A DNA stretch of 49,854 nucleotides from Micromonospora sp. BL4 (GCF_003667505.1 NZ_RCVJ01000166.1:1-49854); one strand, 5' to 3'. Shown: positions 1 to 7,995, numbered from the stretch's first letter. Program-made: numbers and translations. The notes: generated by a model from the sequence alone, not told the origin.

Positions 1-884
1 GAGTGGGCGACCGGCAGGATGCGCAGCAGCTCGGTGGGCGGTTCGACCGGCTGGCCGGCGCCGAACCGGGTGGCCAGTTGCGCGGCCGTCGGTCGGCGGG
101 CCGGGTCGGCAGCAAGGCAGGAGACGGTGAGCTCGGCGATGTCGGCCGGCAGGCCGGGCACCCGCAGCGGGGGCACCGGAGTGCCCCGCCGATGCACCTC
201 CAGCGCGTCCTCCCAGCTCTGCACGGGCAGCGGCGCCTGGCCGGTGAGGGTGCGGTAGAGCAGCGCGCCGAGGGCGTACACGTCGCTGGCCGGGTCCGGT
301 GGGCCGGCGGTCAGCCGCTCCGGCGCGAAGTAGGCCGGGGTGCCCATCAGCGGCTCACCCGCCTGGCCGCCGAGCGGGTGGTGCGGGCCGCCGAGTGCGG
401 CGATGCCGAAGTCGAGCACCTTGGCGCCGGTGTCGGTGAGCATGACGTTGCCGGGCTTGACGTCGCGGTGCACCACGCCGATCCGGTGCGCGGCGGCCAG
501 CGCGGCGGCGATCTGCCCGGCCACCCGTACCGCCTCCGGCCAGGGCAGCGGCCCGGTCCGCAGCCGGTCGGCCAGGTTGTGTCCCTCGACCAGCTCCATG
601 ACCAGGTACGGCACGACGGCGCCGCCGGCCAGGGTCGCCTCGGCGTAGTCGTACACCTGGGTCACGTGCGGGTGGGTGAGCCGGGCGGCGGCGCGGGCCT
701 CGCGCTGGATGGTGGCCCGCAGCTGCGGGTCGGTGGCGAGCTGCCCGGCGAGCACCTTGACGGCGACCGGTCGGCCGAGCACCTCGTCGTCGGCCCGCCA
801 CACCTCGGACATGCCACCGAGACCGATCCGCTCGTGCAGTACGTAGCGGTCGTGGAGACGGAGGGTGGGCATGAACGGCGACAT
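1..884 (-). CDS. Serine/threonine protein kinase, C-terminus cut by window edge
   Basis: Reading from the start at 884 the protein begins MSPFMPTLRLHDRYVL and shows a complete Hanks-type kinase fold: glycine-rich loop GLGGMSEV near residue 20, catalytic Lys in VAVKVLAG, HRDVKPGN catalytic loop, DFG motif in KVLDFGIAAL, and an APE-like motif (PAYFAPERL). It would phosphorylate Ser/Thr of cytoplasmic proteins. About 294 residues are inside the window; whatever follows (a transmembrane segment and sensor domain are common in actinobacterial kinases) lies beyond position 1. ATG at 884 is preferred over the in-frame ATG at 872 because only the former has any purine-rich stretch (GGTGAAG) upstream. 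It stands alone, with a 144-bp gap to the next gene. Confidence 0.9.
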   Translation of the reverse strand, partial: MSPFMPTLRLHDRYVLHERIGLGGMSEVWRADDEVLGRPVAVKVLAGQLATDPQLRATIQREARAAARLTHPHVTQVYDYAEATLAGGAVVPYLVMELVEGHNLADRLRTGPLPWPEAVRVAGQIAAALAAAHRIGVVHRDVKPGNVMLTDTGAKVLDFGIAALGGPHHPLGGQAGEPLMGTPAYFAPERLTAGPPDPASDVYALGALLYRTLTGQAPLPVQSWEDALEVHRRGTPVPPLRVPGLPADIAELTVSCLAADPARRPTAAQLATRFGAGQPVEPPTELLRILPVAH

Positions 885-1028
885 GGCTTCACCAGTCTGC
901 CTGGCCGTGTTCCACTCGACCACCCACCGTGCCCGGTCCTGACCCTTTCATCCCGGGCGTACCGAAATTGTCGGTGGTGCGGGGTCGGACGCCGGGCCGA
1001 CCAGCGGTGGGCCCGGCGTCCGGCGGCG

Positions 1029-1232
1029 CTACGAGCAGCGCGGCGCGGCGGGAAGCGGTCGCGGCTGGATCCGGTCGGCGAGCCGGCGCAGGGCGAGCGC
1101 GGTGGCCTGCCGGGTCGGGGCGAGCAGCGCCGGGCGGGCTCGCTCGACCTGGACCGGCGCGTCCGGTCGAGCCGAGTTGACGTGTCGGTTCATCGCGTCG
1201 AGGGCGGTGAGGTATCCGGTGGCGTGTTCCAT
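1029..1232 (-). CDS. Small hypothetical protein, translationally linked to LacI gene
   Basis: A 67-residue protein beginning MEHATGYLTALDAMNRHVNS. I do not recognise a family. It starts 2 bp after the LacI-family stop codon and has a strong ribosome site (GAGGAG, 6-7 bases before ATG), so it is probably expressed as the second gene of a two-gene operon. The composition is Ala/Arg/Pro rich with no signal peptide, no membrane segment and a predicted amphipathic helix in LALRRLADRI. Its function is unknown; the tight coupling suggests it belongs with the regulator above it. The start is well supported by the ribosome site; whether it is a real protein rests on that and on ordinary high third-position GC. 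Confidence 0.6.
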   Translation of the reverse strand: MEHATGYLTALDAMNRHVNSARPDAPVQVERARPALLAPTRQATALALRRLADRIQPRPLPAAPRCS

Positions 1233-1234
1233 GG

Positions 1235-2299
1235 TCAACTCCTCGGGACAGGTCCGGTGGAGTCCCGGACGACGAGTGCGGTGGGCAGCAGCACATGACC
1301 GGCCGCGGCGTCCGCGGGTGGATCGAGCAGCAGTTTGGCGGCGATCCGGCCCTTCTCCTCGGCCGGTTGCCGGACGGTGGTGAGGCCGGCCGCGGCGGCC
1401 TCGGGGATGTCGTCGAAGCCGGTCACCGAGACCGGTGGACGGTCGCCGGCCGGTCGTTCGGCCAGCGCGTCCAGCACACCGAGGGCGAGCACGTCGGAGC
1501 CGGCCAGCACGGCGGTCGGCGGCGTGGGCCCGTCGAACAGCCCGGCGACGGCGGCCGCCCCCGCCTGGCGACTGTTGCCCTGGGCGTTGAGCAGGGTCAG
1601 CTCGGCCCAGCCGACGCCGACCTCGGCGAACGCGTCGGCGAACCCGGCGAGCCGGCCGTGGGTGGTCGGGTGCGGCACCCGATCGACCCCGGAGAGGGTG
1701 AGCGGGCCGGCCGGCGCGTCGGTCAGCACGGAGTCGGCGAGCAGGGCCACCCGGCGGTGACCGAGGCCGGCGACGTGCGTAGCCACGCTGCGGGCCGCGG
1801 CCCGCTCGTCGATGCCGACGAACGGCTCGTCGGGGCCGGCGTCGTCGCGGGCGGCCGTGCTGACGAACGGCAGCCCGCGGGCACGGATCACGTCCAGCGC
1901 CCACTCCTCGTCGGCGACGCAGTAGACGCAGAAGCCGTCGACCGCGGCGTTCTCCACCGCGCGGCGGGCGTCGGGCTCGGCCCGGGACAGCGGCACCAGC
2001 AGCATGCTGGTGCCGTGCCGCTCGGCGGCCTCGCCCACGCCGGCGAGGAAACGGACCGCGAACGGGTCGGTGAACGCGTACGACAGCTGCGAGGTGAACA
2101 GCACCCCGATCGAGCCGACGAAACCGCGACGCAGGGAGCGGGCGGTGGGGTTGGGACCCGGGTAGCCGAGCTGCCGGGCGGCGCCGAGGATCCGCTCGCG
2201 CAGCGCGGCGGAGAGCTGGTCGGGGCGGCTGTACGCGTTGGACACCGTGCTGCGCGAGACGCCGACGGCGTCTGCCACGGCTTGCAGGGTCGGCTTCAC
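1235..2299 (-). CDS. LacI-family transcriptional repressor
   Basis: 354 residues. The N-terminus carries the LacI helix-turn-helix (TLQAVADAVGVSRSTVSNAYS, about residues 4-24) followed by the hinge region (NPTARSLRRG) and a periplasmic-binding-protein-like effector domain with the typical GFDDIP segment near the C-terminus. It should bind a palindromic operator and release it on binding a sugar-like ligand. GTG at 2299 is chosen over the in-frame GTG at 2305 because AGAAGGGG lies 6 bases upstream of it. Two near-identical operator-like sequences overlap the region just upstream of the start (2310-2340), so autoregulation is likely. No sugar genes are next to it; its target genes, beyond its own operon, cannot be named from the window. 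Confidence 0.93.
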   Translation of the reverse strand: MKPTLQAVADAVGVSRSTVSNAYSRPDQLSAALRERILGAARQLGYPGPNPTARSLRRGFVGSIGVLFTSQLSYAFTDPFAVRFLAGVGEAAERHGTSMLLVPLSRAEPDARRAVENAAVDGFCVYCVADEEWALDVIRARGLPFVSTAARDDAGPDEPFVGIDERAAARSVATHVAGLGHRRVALLADSVLTDAPAGPLTLSGVDRVPHPTTHGRLAGFADAFAEVGVGWAELTLLNAQGNSRQAGAAAVAGLFDGPTPPTAVLAGSDVLALGVLDALAERPAGDRPPVSVTGFDDIPEAAAAGLTTVRQPAEEKGRIAAKLLLDPPADAAAGHVLLPTALVVRDSTGPVPRS

Positions 2300-2309
2300 C
2301 GGCACCCCT

Positions 2310-2340
2310 TCTGTATCGATCCAGTCTGTATCGATACAGA
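2310..2340. promoter_or_regulatory. Tandem LacI-type operators, one a perfect 16-bp palindrome
   Basis: TCTGTATCGATACAGA at 2325-2340 is a perfect palindrome with the central CG typical of LacI-family operators. A second copy, TCTGTATCGATCCAG, occupies 2310-2324, so the two 15-mers are directly adjacent and differ at one base. They lie immediately upstream of the ribosome site of the LacI-family gene and are probably its autoregulatory operator. Function is inferred from position and symmetry. Confidence 0.75.
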
Positions 2341-2430
2341 GACTAGCCGGACCGGTCGGCGAGCGTCAATACCAGGGGGTCGGCCAGGTTCCGGAACGTG
2401 GCGGGAGCCGAGCCGGGACCCGGCCGGCGG

Positions 2431-3312
2431 TCAGGCCGGGTAGAGGTCCTCCAGCAGGCGGCCGAGAATCTCCGGGGTGCGCTCCGGCGGCTCGGCCTCG
2501 ACGCAGAGCCGCTCCATGGCCACCGCGTAATAGTCCAGGTCGTCGCGCTTGTCCAGGTAGATGGCGCTGGTGAGCTGTTCGATGTAGACGATGTCGGGCA
2601 GCTCCTGGTCGCCGAAGCGCAGGATGGTGAACGCACCGCCGGCGGCCGCGTGACCACCGGCGGCGAACGGGATGACCTGGAGGCGGACGTTCGGCGACTT
2701 GGTCGCCTCGATGAGCGCGGTCAGCTGACCACGCATCACCTCGGCGCCACCGATCGGACGGCGCAGCGCCGCCTCGTCCACCACCGCCCAGAGCTGCGGC
2801 GGATTTTCCCGGCGGAGCAACTGCTGGCGCTGCATCCGCAGGGCGACCCGTCGGTCGAGTTCGGCCGCACCGGCCGCGCCGTGCCCGAGCAGCACGACCG
2901 CCCGGGCGTACTCGCGGGTCTGCAACAGGCCGGGCACGAACTGCACCTCGTAGGTGCGGATCAGCGCCGCCGCCGCCTCCAGGCCCAGGTAGGACTGGAA
3001 CCAGGTGGGCAGGACGTCGCCGTAGCGGTGCCACCAACCGGGGCTGTTCGCGTCGCGGGCGAGCTTGAGCAGCGCCTCGCGCTCCTGCTCGTTGGTGACG
3101 CTGTAGAGCGTGAGCAGGTCCGCCACGTCGCGTTCCTTGAAGCCGACCCGGCCGAGCTCCATCCGACTGATCTTCGACTCGGAGGCCCGGATCTCCCAGC
3201 CGGCGCCCTCGCGGGTCACGCCGCTGGACTCCCGCAGCCGGCGCAGTTGAGCACCGAGCAGCATGCGCAGCACGGTCGGCCCGGTTGTTGGGCCGCCCTC
3301 GGCGGGAACCAT
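2431..3312 (-). CDS. XRE-type regulator with DUF5753 (Scr1-like antitoxin family)
   Basis: 293 residues. An N-terminal helix-turn-helix (LGAQLRRLRESSGVTREGAG ... SKISRMELGR, about residues 18-60) is followed by the DUF5753 domain, recognisable from WFQSYLGLEAAA, FVPGLLQTREYARAV and the SNVR/QVIPF-like core. Such proteins are very abundant in Streptomyces and Micromonospora and are usually paired with a short DUF397 protein, here encoded just upstream (3459-3698); some pairs have been described as toxin-antitoxin-like, others act in development or antibiotic control. ATG at 3312 is chosen because AGGTGA lies 4-5 bases upstream and the longer reading begins with an arginine-rich, non-homologous stretch. 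Its target genes cannot be deduced here. Confidence 0.9.
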   Translation of the reverse strand: MVPAEGGPTTGPTVLRMLLGAQLRRLRESSGVTREGAGWEIRASESKISRMELGRVGFKERDVADLLTLYSVTNEQEREALLKLARDANSPGWWHRYGDVLPTWFQSYLGLEAAAALIRTYEVQFVPGLLQTREYARAVVLLGHGAAGAAELDRRVALRMQRQQLLRRENPPQLWAVVDEAALRRPIGGAEVMRGQLTALIEATKSPNVRLQVIPFAAGGHAAAGGAFTILRFGDQELPDIVYIEQLTSAIYLDKRDDLDYYAVAMERLCVEAEPPERTPEILGRLLEDLYPA

Positions 3313-3458
3313 CGTCACCTGCGGACCTCCGGATACCGACCAGCGTGGTCGGGCGCCCCGGCCCGGCCGACGTGTAAGCATGCCATGGACCGACAGTGAG
3401 GTGAACTCCTCCGGACCGGTGGATCAGTCCCGTCGCCGGGATGGTCCACCGGGTCCGC

Positions 3459-3698
3459 TCAGTTGATCAGATGATCGAAGTCGCCGTCCCGCGCGCCGAG
3501 CACGAAGGCGGCGATCTCATCCACCGTGTAGATCAGCGCCGGCCCCTCCGGATGTCGGGAGTTGCGCAGCGCGATGCCGGCGCCCTCGGGCAGTTCGGCG
3601 AGTTCGACACAGTTGCCGCTGGGGTTGCTGCGGCGACTCTTCTGCCAGCTCAGCGGTGGCAGCTGATGGATCGGAACGCCATTCGGTGGCTGCTGCAT
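3459..3698 (-). CDS. DUF397 small protein, partner of XRE/DUF5753 regulator
   Basis: 79 residues, with the DUF397 signature: W-KSRRSNPSGNCVELAELP, followed by IALRNSRHPEGPALIYT and a C-terminal FVLGARDGDFDHL. DUF397 proteins are 60-90 residues and nearly always sit beside an XRE/DUF5753 gene, as here (147 bp upstream of it, same strand). The family's molecular role is poorly known; binding to the paired regulator is the usual model. The start MQQPPNG at 3698 gives normal family length; the longer in-frame extension to 3860 is Arg/Cys-rich and unlike the family. The ribosome site is weak (AGAAAGA). Confidence 0.88.
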   Translation of the reverse strand: MQQPPNGVPIHQLPPLSWQKSRRSNPSGNCVELAELPEGAGIALRNSRHPEGPALIYTVDEIAAFVLGARDGDFDHLIN

Positions 3699-3784
3699 GT
3701 GGGCGTCTTTCTGCTCACGAGCCCGCCGGTGGCCGTGGGAGGAGCGGTGACGGCGAGGGGTGCGGTATCGACATCGGACGGTGC

Positions 3785-3811
3785 TGCACGTGCATCTGCT
3801 ATTGCATCTGC
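3785..3811. promoter_or_regulatory. Repeat cluster in divergent promoter region of DUF397 and GGDEF genes
   Basis: The 253-bp divergent gap 3699-3951 holds a perfect 10-bp palindrome TGCACGTGCA (3785-3794) that runs into two direct copies of TGCATCTGC (3791-3799 and 3803-3811), repeating every 12 bases. This is AT-richer than its surroundings and lies upstream of the DUF397 gene, so an operator for the linked XRE regulator is possible. Position and repetition are seen; the function is a guess. Confidence 0.35.
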
Positions 3812-3951
3812 ACCGGACGGCGAGCATGATAACGCACAAGATCGGTGCCGATCCGTTCACTTTGCGTCACCTGACATGGGCATCGATCAGGGAAAACCGG
3901 GCCCGGCGCGGCGCGCGTCGAGTCGGTCGATGGCTGGAGGCGATCGCGGCG

Positions 3952-4614
3952 ATGGGAGGGTTCGTGCCGGATCCGATGAGTGTCGCCTCCGGCATCTGCG
4001 CCGCCGGCGCGCTGCTCTCCTCCTGGCAACTCCGGCGTCGGGCGCTGCGCGCCGAGGCCGAGATCGGGCACCTCCAGGCCGAGCTTGCCGCCGAGCGGCA
4101 CGCCGCGAGCCACGACCCGCTCACCGGGCTGCCCAACCGGCGGGCCTTCTACCGCCTCGCGGCCGCCCTGCTCACCGACGCGGCCGGGCAGCCGTTGATC
4201 GCCATCGTGCTCGACCTGGACGACTTCAAGCAGATCAACGACCGGTACGGGCACGCCGCCGGCGACCAGGTGCTGATCAGCGTGGCCGAACGGCTGGCCG
4301 GTTTCGCCGGGGACAACCTCGTCGCCCGCCTCGGTGGGGACGAGTTCGCCGGGCTGCTGGCCAGCCCGACCATCGACCGGCGCTGGATCGAGCACGCCAC
4401 CCGGCGGCTCAGCGAGACCGTCGCCGCCCCGATCCGGCTGAGCGGTGTCAGCGTTCAGGTGACCGCCTCCGTCGGCCTCGCACCGGTGACCGGCCCGGCC
4501 CAGCTCACCGATGCGCTCAGCCGCGCCGACGCTGCCATGTACCAGGCCAAGAGCCTGGGCGGCAACCGATCGCCCCGCCAACTCGTGGACAGCGTCCGCC
4601 TCGCCGAGTGCTGA
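3952..4614 (+). CDS. GGDEF-domain protein, probable diguanylate cyclase
   Basis: 220 residues from ATG 3952. A short hydrophobic stretch (SVASGICAAGALLSSW) and a charged, coiled-coil-like helix (RRRALRAEAEIGHLQAELAAERHA) lead into a full GGDEF domain: DPLTGLPNRRAF, metal/substrate residues in VLDLDDFKQINDRYGHAAGD, and an intact LGGDEF motif, ending with the usual DAAMYQAKSLGGNR. It should make cyclic di-GMP from two GTP. The RxxD inhibitory site five residues before GGDEF is absent, so product inhibition through that site is unlikely. There is no sensor domain beyond the possible single membrane anchor. The start is uncertain: GGAGG lies 11 bases before 3952, and an ATG at 3976 is also possible; the reading frame opens further upstream with atypical codons. 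Confidence 0.85.
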   Translation: MGGFVPDPMSVASGICAAGALLSSWQLRRRALRAEAEIGHLQAELAAERHAASHDPLTGLPNRRAFYRLAAALLTDAAGQPLIAIVLDLDDFKQINDRYGHAAGDQVLISVAERLAGFAGDNLVARLGGDEFAGLLASPTIDRRWIEHATRRLSETVAAPIRLSGVSVQVTASVGLAPVTGPAQLTDALSRADAAMYQAKSLGGNRSPRQLVDSVRLAEC

Positions 4615-4659
4615 CCGCTCCAGCGTCCGCGGCCCCGTCCCGTCGAGCGGGTTGCGCGC

Positions 4660-5712
4660 TCAGTGCGGCCGGTCGAGAGACCGCAGCGCCGCGTCGGCGA
4701 GAGTGACCAGACCGACCGGCGACACCAGGCCCCGCACGATCCGGGCCGCCCTCGCCCGACCGGCCGCGTCGACGTCGGGATCCAACGCCTGGCGGGTCCA
4801 GTCGGTGAGGTCGTCGAGCGCACGAACGGCGAGGAACCAGGCCAGGCGGGCCGGCTCGATGTGGACCCGGCCGTAGCCGGCCAGGACGGCCGCCCGCTGC
4901 CCGGTGGTGATCGGCGCGAAGGCGAGCACCCCGTCGGTGACGAACATCAGGTCGCACTCGGGCGGGGCGAGCACCGCGTCGTCCCAGTCGATCAGCCAGA
5001 CCTGACCGTTCGGGCCGAGCAGCAGGTTGCCCAAGTGCGGATCGCCGTGGCACACCACCACCGGCCGGTCTCCCCGATTGGCGTCGAGGCGCTCCATCGC
5101 ACCGGTCAGTGTGGACACCCGGTCCGCCATCGCCGACCAGAGGGCCGCCAGCTCGGCGACCGGCGGACCGGCGGGGTCGGCCGGGCCAGGAGCGCGCAAC
5201 CGCTCGGCCGTCGCGCGGGTCGCCGCCACGATCTCCGGGTACGCCGCTCCGCCGGGCGGCAGCAGCCGCACCAGCTCGTCGGTCACCGGCACCGCGTGCA
5301 CCGCGGCCAGCAGTTCGCCGTACGCGCGCCAGTGCGCGTCGGTCATCGGGCCGTCGAGCGCCCGCAGGTCGGAGACCCACGGCACCACCGAGAGGCGGTG
5401 GCCGCCGTGGTCGCCGTACAGCCGCCCGTCGTGGGTGTGCAGCGGCGCGGGGACGCCCGGCACCTTCTGGGCGGCCAGGTGCGCCGCCACGACCAGACCG
5501 GCCGGAGTGCCGCCACCGCTGAGTTTGACCGCGTATCGGGTGCCGTCGGCGGCGTGCGCCCGCCACAGTCGGGCGTGCTGGTCGGCGCCGTGGGTCACCT
5601 CGTCCAGGTCGGTCAGGTCGAGGCCGAAATCCGTGCGGGCCCAGCCGGTCACCTGCCCCGCCGCGTCGTCGATCACCGGCACACCATGCCACCGGGCGGC
5701 CACCCGACCCAC
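4660..5712 (-). CDS. Aminoglycoside-phosphotransferase-fold small-molecule kinase
   Basis: 350 residues with an APH/choline-kinase fold: a nucleotide-lobe segment RYAVKLSGGG, the Brenner motif VVCHGDPHLGNLLL (catalytic Asp) and the metal-binding LIDWDDAVLAPPECDL. The arrangement resembles the spectinomycin/macrolide phosphotransferase-like branch common in actinomycetes. It would phosphorylate a hydroxylated small molecule with ATP; the substrate cannot be read from sequence and antibiotic resistance is only one option. It is a single gene between a GGDEF gene (converging) and an SRPBCC gene; ATG 5712 is assumed, with in-frame alternatives inside the first 20 codons. It is not linked to the NRPS operon. 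Confidence 0.85.
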   Translation of the reverse strand: MGRVAARWHGVPVIDDAAGQVTGWARTDFGLDLTDLDEVTHGADQHARLWRAHAADGTRYAVKLSGGGTPAGLVVAAHLAAQKVPGVPAPLHTHDGRLYGDHGGHRLSVVPWVSDLRALDGPMTDAHWRAYGELLAAVHAVPVTDELVRLLPPGGAAYPEIVAATRATAERLRAPGPADPAGPPVAELAALWSAMADRVSTLTGAMERLDANRGDRPVVVCHGDPHLGNLLLGPNGQVWLIDWDDAVLAPPECDLMFVTDGVLAFAPITTGQRAAVLAGYGRVHIEPARLAWFLAVRALDDLTDWTRQALDPDVDAAGRARAARIVRGLVSPVGLVTLADAALRSLDRPH

Positions 5713-5747
5713 CCGATTAACCGGGGGGCCGGGCGGCGCCGTCCGGG

Positions 5748-6221
5748 TCAGCGCAGGGTGGCGAGGTACCGGTCCAGCGCGTTGTACGACTCGGCCGCGC
5801 CCTGCGCCATGCCGGACTCGGCCATGCCGTCGCGCTGCTCGGTGGTGTCGAACCGGGTGGTGCCGGTGACGGTGGTGCGCCCGTCGCGCTCGGTGAAGAC
5901 CAGCGTCTCCACCGCCACCTGACCGGGCATGCCCTCGTACTCGAAGGTCTGCACGATCCGCTCCGGCACGACGATCTCCCGGAACTCACCCCGGAAGCCG
6001 TAGGCGTTGCCGTCCGTGGCGTGTTCGACGAAGCGGTAGCTGCCACCCTCCCGGAAGTCGATCTCGACGTCCAGCGGGTTGCCCCGCCCCCACCAGTGCT
6101 TCAGGTGCTCGGCCTGGCTGTGCGCGGCCCAGACCAGCTCGCGCGGGGCGTCGAAGGAACGGGTGAGGGTGATCTCCCGGTCGGACGGCATGTCGATGAC
6201 GAGGTCACGAAGCTTGTCCAT
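5748..6221 (-). CDS. SRPBCC (AHSA1-type) START-fold protein
   Basis: 157 residues. It begins MDKLRDLVIDMPSDREITLTRSFDAP and contains the AHSA1/SRPBCC hallmarks: RSFDAPRELVWAAHSQAEHLKHWWG, a beta-rich middle and FTERDGRTTVTGTTRF, ending in a long helix (NALDRYLATL). These proteins bind hydrophobic ligands in a deep cavity; the ligand is unknown. Its start lies inside the ArsR gene (17-bp overlap), an arrangement seen over and over in actinobacteria, where the ArsR-type repressor and SRPBCC protein form one autoregulated operon. Confidence 0.9.
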   Translation of the reverse strand: MDKLRDLVIDMPSDREITLTRSFDAPRELVWAAHSQAEHLKHWWGRGNPLDVEIDFREGGSYRFVEHATDGNAYGFRGEFREIVVPERIVQTFEYEGMPGQVAVETLVFTERDGRTTVTGTTRFDTTEQRDGMAESGMAQGAAESYNALDRYLATLR

Positions 6222-6549
6222 CGCTCTTCTCCTTCAGGTCGCGTAGGTAGTCGTCCAATGTGTCGTAACGGTCGTCCCAGAGCCGGCGGTACTGCTCGAC
6301 CCATTCGGCCAGCGTGCGCAGCGGGGCCGGGTCGAGCCGGCAGCGACGCCACTGCGCCTCGCGGGTCCGCACGATCAGCCCGGCGCGCTCCAACACGTTG
6401 AGGTGCTTGGAGATCGCCTGAACGCTGATCGGGAACGGCTCCGCCAACTCGTTGACCGTCGCCTCGCCGGTCGCCAGCCGGGCCAGGATGGCCCGCCGGG
6501 TCGGATCGGCGAGAGCGGCGAACACGGCGCTGGCCGGATCTGTTGTCAT
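6205..6549 (-). CDS. ArsR-family transcriptional repressor
   Basis: 114 residues, typical for the family. The winged helix is clear: FAALADPTRRAILARLATGEATVNELAEPFPISVQAISKHLNVLERAGLIVRTREAQWRRC, beginning near residue 10. No metal-binding Cys pair is present, so this is not an arsenic or zinc sensor of the classic kind but the metal-independent branch paired with SRPBCC proteins. It overlaps the downstream SRPBCC gene by 17 bp. An inverted repeat lies directly upstream of the ATG (6559-6590), fitting negative autoregulation. Confidence 0.92.
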   Translation of the reverse strand: MTTDPASAVFAALADPTRRAILARLATGEATVNELAEPFPISVQAISKHLNVLERAGLIVRTREAQWRRCRLDPAPLRTLAEWVEQYRRLWDDRYDTLDDYLRDLKEKSDGQAS

Positions 6550-6558
6550 CTGTCGCTC

Positions 6559-6590
6559 TCAACCATGTGGCTTGTAAACCGATAGGTTGA
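6559..6590. promoter_or_regulatory. Probable ArsR operator, TCAACC-N20-GGTTGA
   Basis: The inverted repeat arms TCAACC (6559-6564) and GGTTGA (6585-6590) lie 10-41 bases upstream of the ArsR start, with an AT-rich ATATACAG box just beyond. CAACC/GGTTG half-sites are familiar upstream of ArsR-SRPBCC operons. It also sits upstream of the divergent reductase gene at 6715, so both may respond. Seen: the repeat. Inferred: the binding. Confidence 0.6.
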
Positions 6591-6714
6591 ATATACAGCC
6601 CAGCGTGGTTACGTCAACCCCTTCGGCAGAAGCCCCGCGCGTCGGCTGATTCACCCGGCCAACGCCCGGGTATGGGATGCCGATCACCGCTGCCGACCAC
6701 CGAGAGGAACCGAC

Positions 6715-7365
6715 GTGGCGAGCATCCGCGCCCTCGTACTCAACTGCACTCTCAAGCCGTCGCCGGCCCCGTCCAGCTCCGAGCAGCTCGGCCAGGAGGT
6801 GCTCGCCGCACTGGCCGAGCAGGGAGTGGACGGCGAACTGGTCCGGGTGGTCGACCACGACGTGCGGTTCGGGGTGTCGACCGACGAGGGCGGCGGAGAC
6901 GGGTGGCCGGCCATCCGGGCGAAGCTGGTCGCCGCCCAGATCCTCGTCATCGCGACGCCCATCTGGCTCGGCCAGCCATCCAGCGTGTGCAAGATGGTCC
7001 TCGAACGCCTCGACGCCGAACTCTCCGAGACCGACGCCGAGGGCCGGCTCCTGACCTACGGCAAGGTGGCCGGTGTCGCCGTCGTCGGCAACGAGGACGG
7101 CGCACACCACACCATCGGCCAGGTGCAACAGGCACTCAACGAGGTCGGGTTCACCTGCCCGGCCGCCGGCGCGACCTACTGGGTCGGCGAGGCGCTGAAC
7201 AAGGTGGACTACCGCGACGCCGGCCCCAAGCCCGACACCACCGGCCGCACCACGAAGGCGTTGGCGCTCAACAGCGCACACCTGGCCCGGCTGCTCGCCG
7301 AGCAGCCGTACCCGCCGCCGGACGCACGCGGCGCCGGGGTCGGCCCCAGCCGTGAGTCGGCCTGA
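6715..7365 (+). CDS. Flavodoxin-like / NADPH-dependent FMN reductase family protein
   Basis: 216 residues. The flavodoxin-like alpha/beta fold is seen in RALVLNCTLKPSP (first strand and phosphate loop), ILVIATPIWLGQPSSVCKMVLERLD and VAGVAVVGNEDGAHHTIGQVQQALN, close to the NAD(P)H-dependent FMN reductase group. It should bind FMN and reduce a quinone, flavin or similar acceptor with NAD(P)H in the cytoplasm; the partner is unknown. The GTG start at 6715 has GAGGAA five to six bases upstream. It is divergent from the ArsR gene and shares its upstream region. Confidence 0.85.
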   Translation: MASIRALVLNCTLKPSPAPSSSEQLGQEVLAALAEQGVDGELVRVVDHDVRFGVSTDEGGGDGWPAIRAKLVAAQILVIATPIWLGQPSSVCKMVLERLDAELSETDAEGRLLTYGKVAGVAVVGNEDGAHHTIGQVQQALNEVGFTCPAAGATYWVGEALNKVDYRDAGPKPDTTGRTTKALALNSAHLARLLAEQPYPPPDARGAGVGPSRESA

Positions 7366-7395
7366 CGGCCCGCCACGCGAGCGGGGCGGAAGCGG

Positions 7396-7887
7396 TCAGC
7401 GCCAGCCGTAGCCCGCGCGCAGGGCCTGCCCGACCCGGTCGAAGCGGGGCCGGTCCAGCACGGCGCCCTCGCGGCGGATGCTGTCCTCGCGCATGGTGAG
7501 CACCCGGTCCAGCCGGACCCAGCTCGGCCGGTTGTCCCGGTCCCAGTCACCGGGCCCGAGCGCGAACCAGTGCCGCTGCCCGTCCCGCTCGCTCTGGCTG
7601 GACAGCATCAACCCGAACAGAGTCCGGCTGTGCCGTCCGACCACCAGCACCGGCCGGTCCTTTCCCTGCCGGGGGTCGTCCTCGTACGGCACCCAGGTCC
7701 AGACGATCTCCCCGGGGTCGGCCTGGCCGTCCCGCTCCGGGGCGTAGGTCAGCTCGCGCCGCTGCAACGCGCTCACCTGACGACGACGGGCCACCTGCGC
7801 CGGGGCCGGCCCGGTACGTCGCGGGGACGGAATCACCGCGCCCACCCGGGAGATGCGCGCCGCCACGTTCCTCAACAGACCAGCCAC
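7396..7887 (-). CDS. PemK/MazF-family toxin-like protein without visible antitoxin
   Basis: 163 residues from GTG 7887. The C-terminal two-thirds is a PemK/MazF fold: PGEIVWTWVPYEDDPRQGKDRPVLVVGR, followed by LMLSSQSERDG and the closing strands. Classic members are sequence-specific endoribonucleases of about 110 residues; this one has an extra basic N-terminus (RRTGPAPAQVARRRQVSALQRREL) typical of an actinobacterial subgroup. No antitoxin gene precedes or follows it, so it may have a housekeeping role or be controlled elsewhere. The ribosome site is weak (GGTAGG). It converges with the flavoprotein gene and is divergent from the Nudix gene. Confidence 0.75.
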   Translation of the reverse strand: MAGLLRNVAARISRVGAVIPSPRRTGPAPAQVARRRQVSALQRRELTYAPERDGQADPGEIVWTWVPYEDDPRQGKDRPVLVVGRHSRTLFGLMLSSQSERDGQRHWFALGPGDWDRDNRPSWVRLDRVLTMREDSIRREGAVLDRPRFDRVGQALRAGYGWR

Positions 7888-7995
7888 GGCGGGCAGCCTA
7901 CCGGCCCCCGCTCCGGCCGCCGGAACGGGCGGCGCTGCGGCAGACTGGGCCCCGCAGCGGGACGACGCGGAGGTGCGCCGGCGTGTGGAACATCG

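Noticed and set aside
4660..5712. The APH-fold kinase as self-resistance for the NRPS product
   Set aside because: It lies 7 kb beyond the operon end among unrelated genes, and the fold covers many non-resistance kinases.
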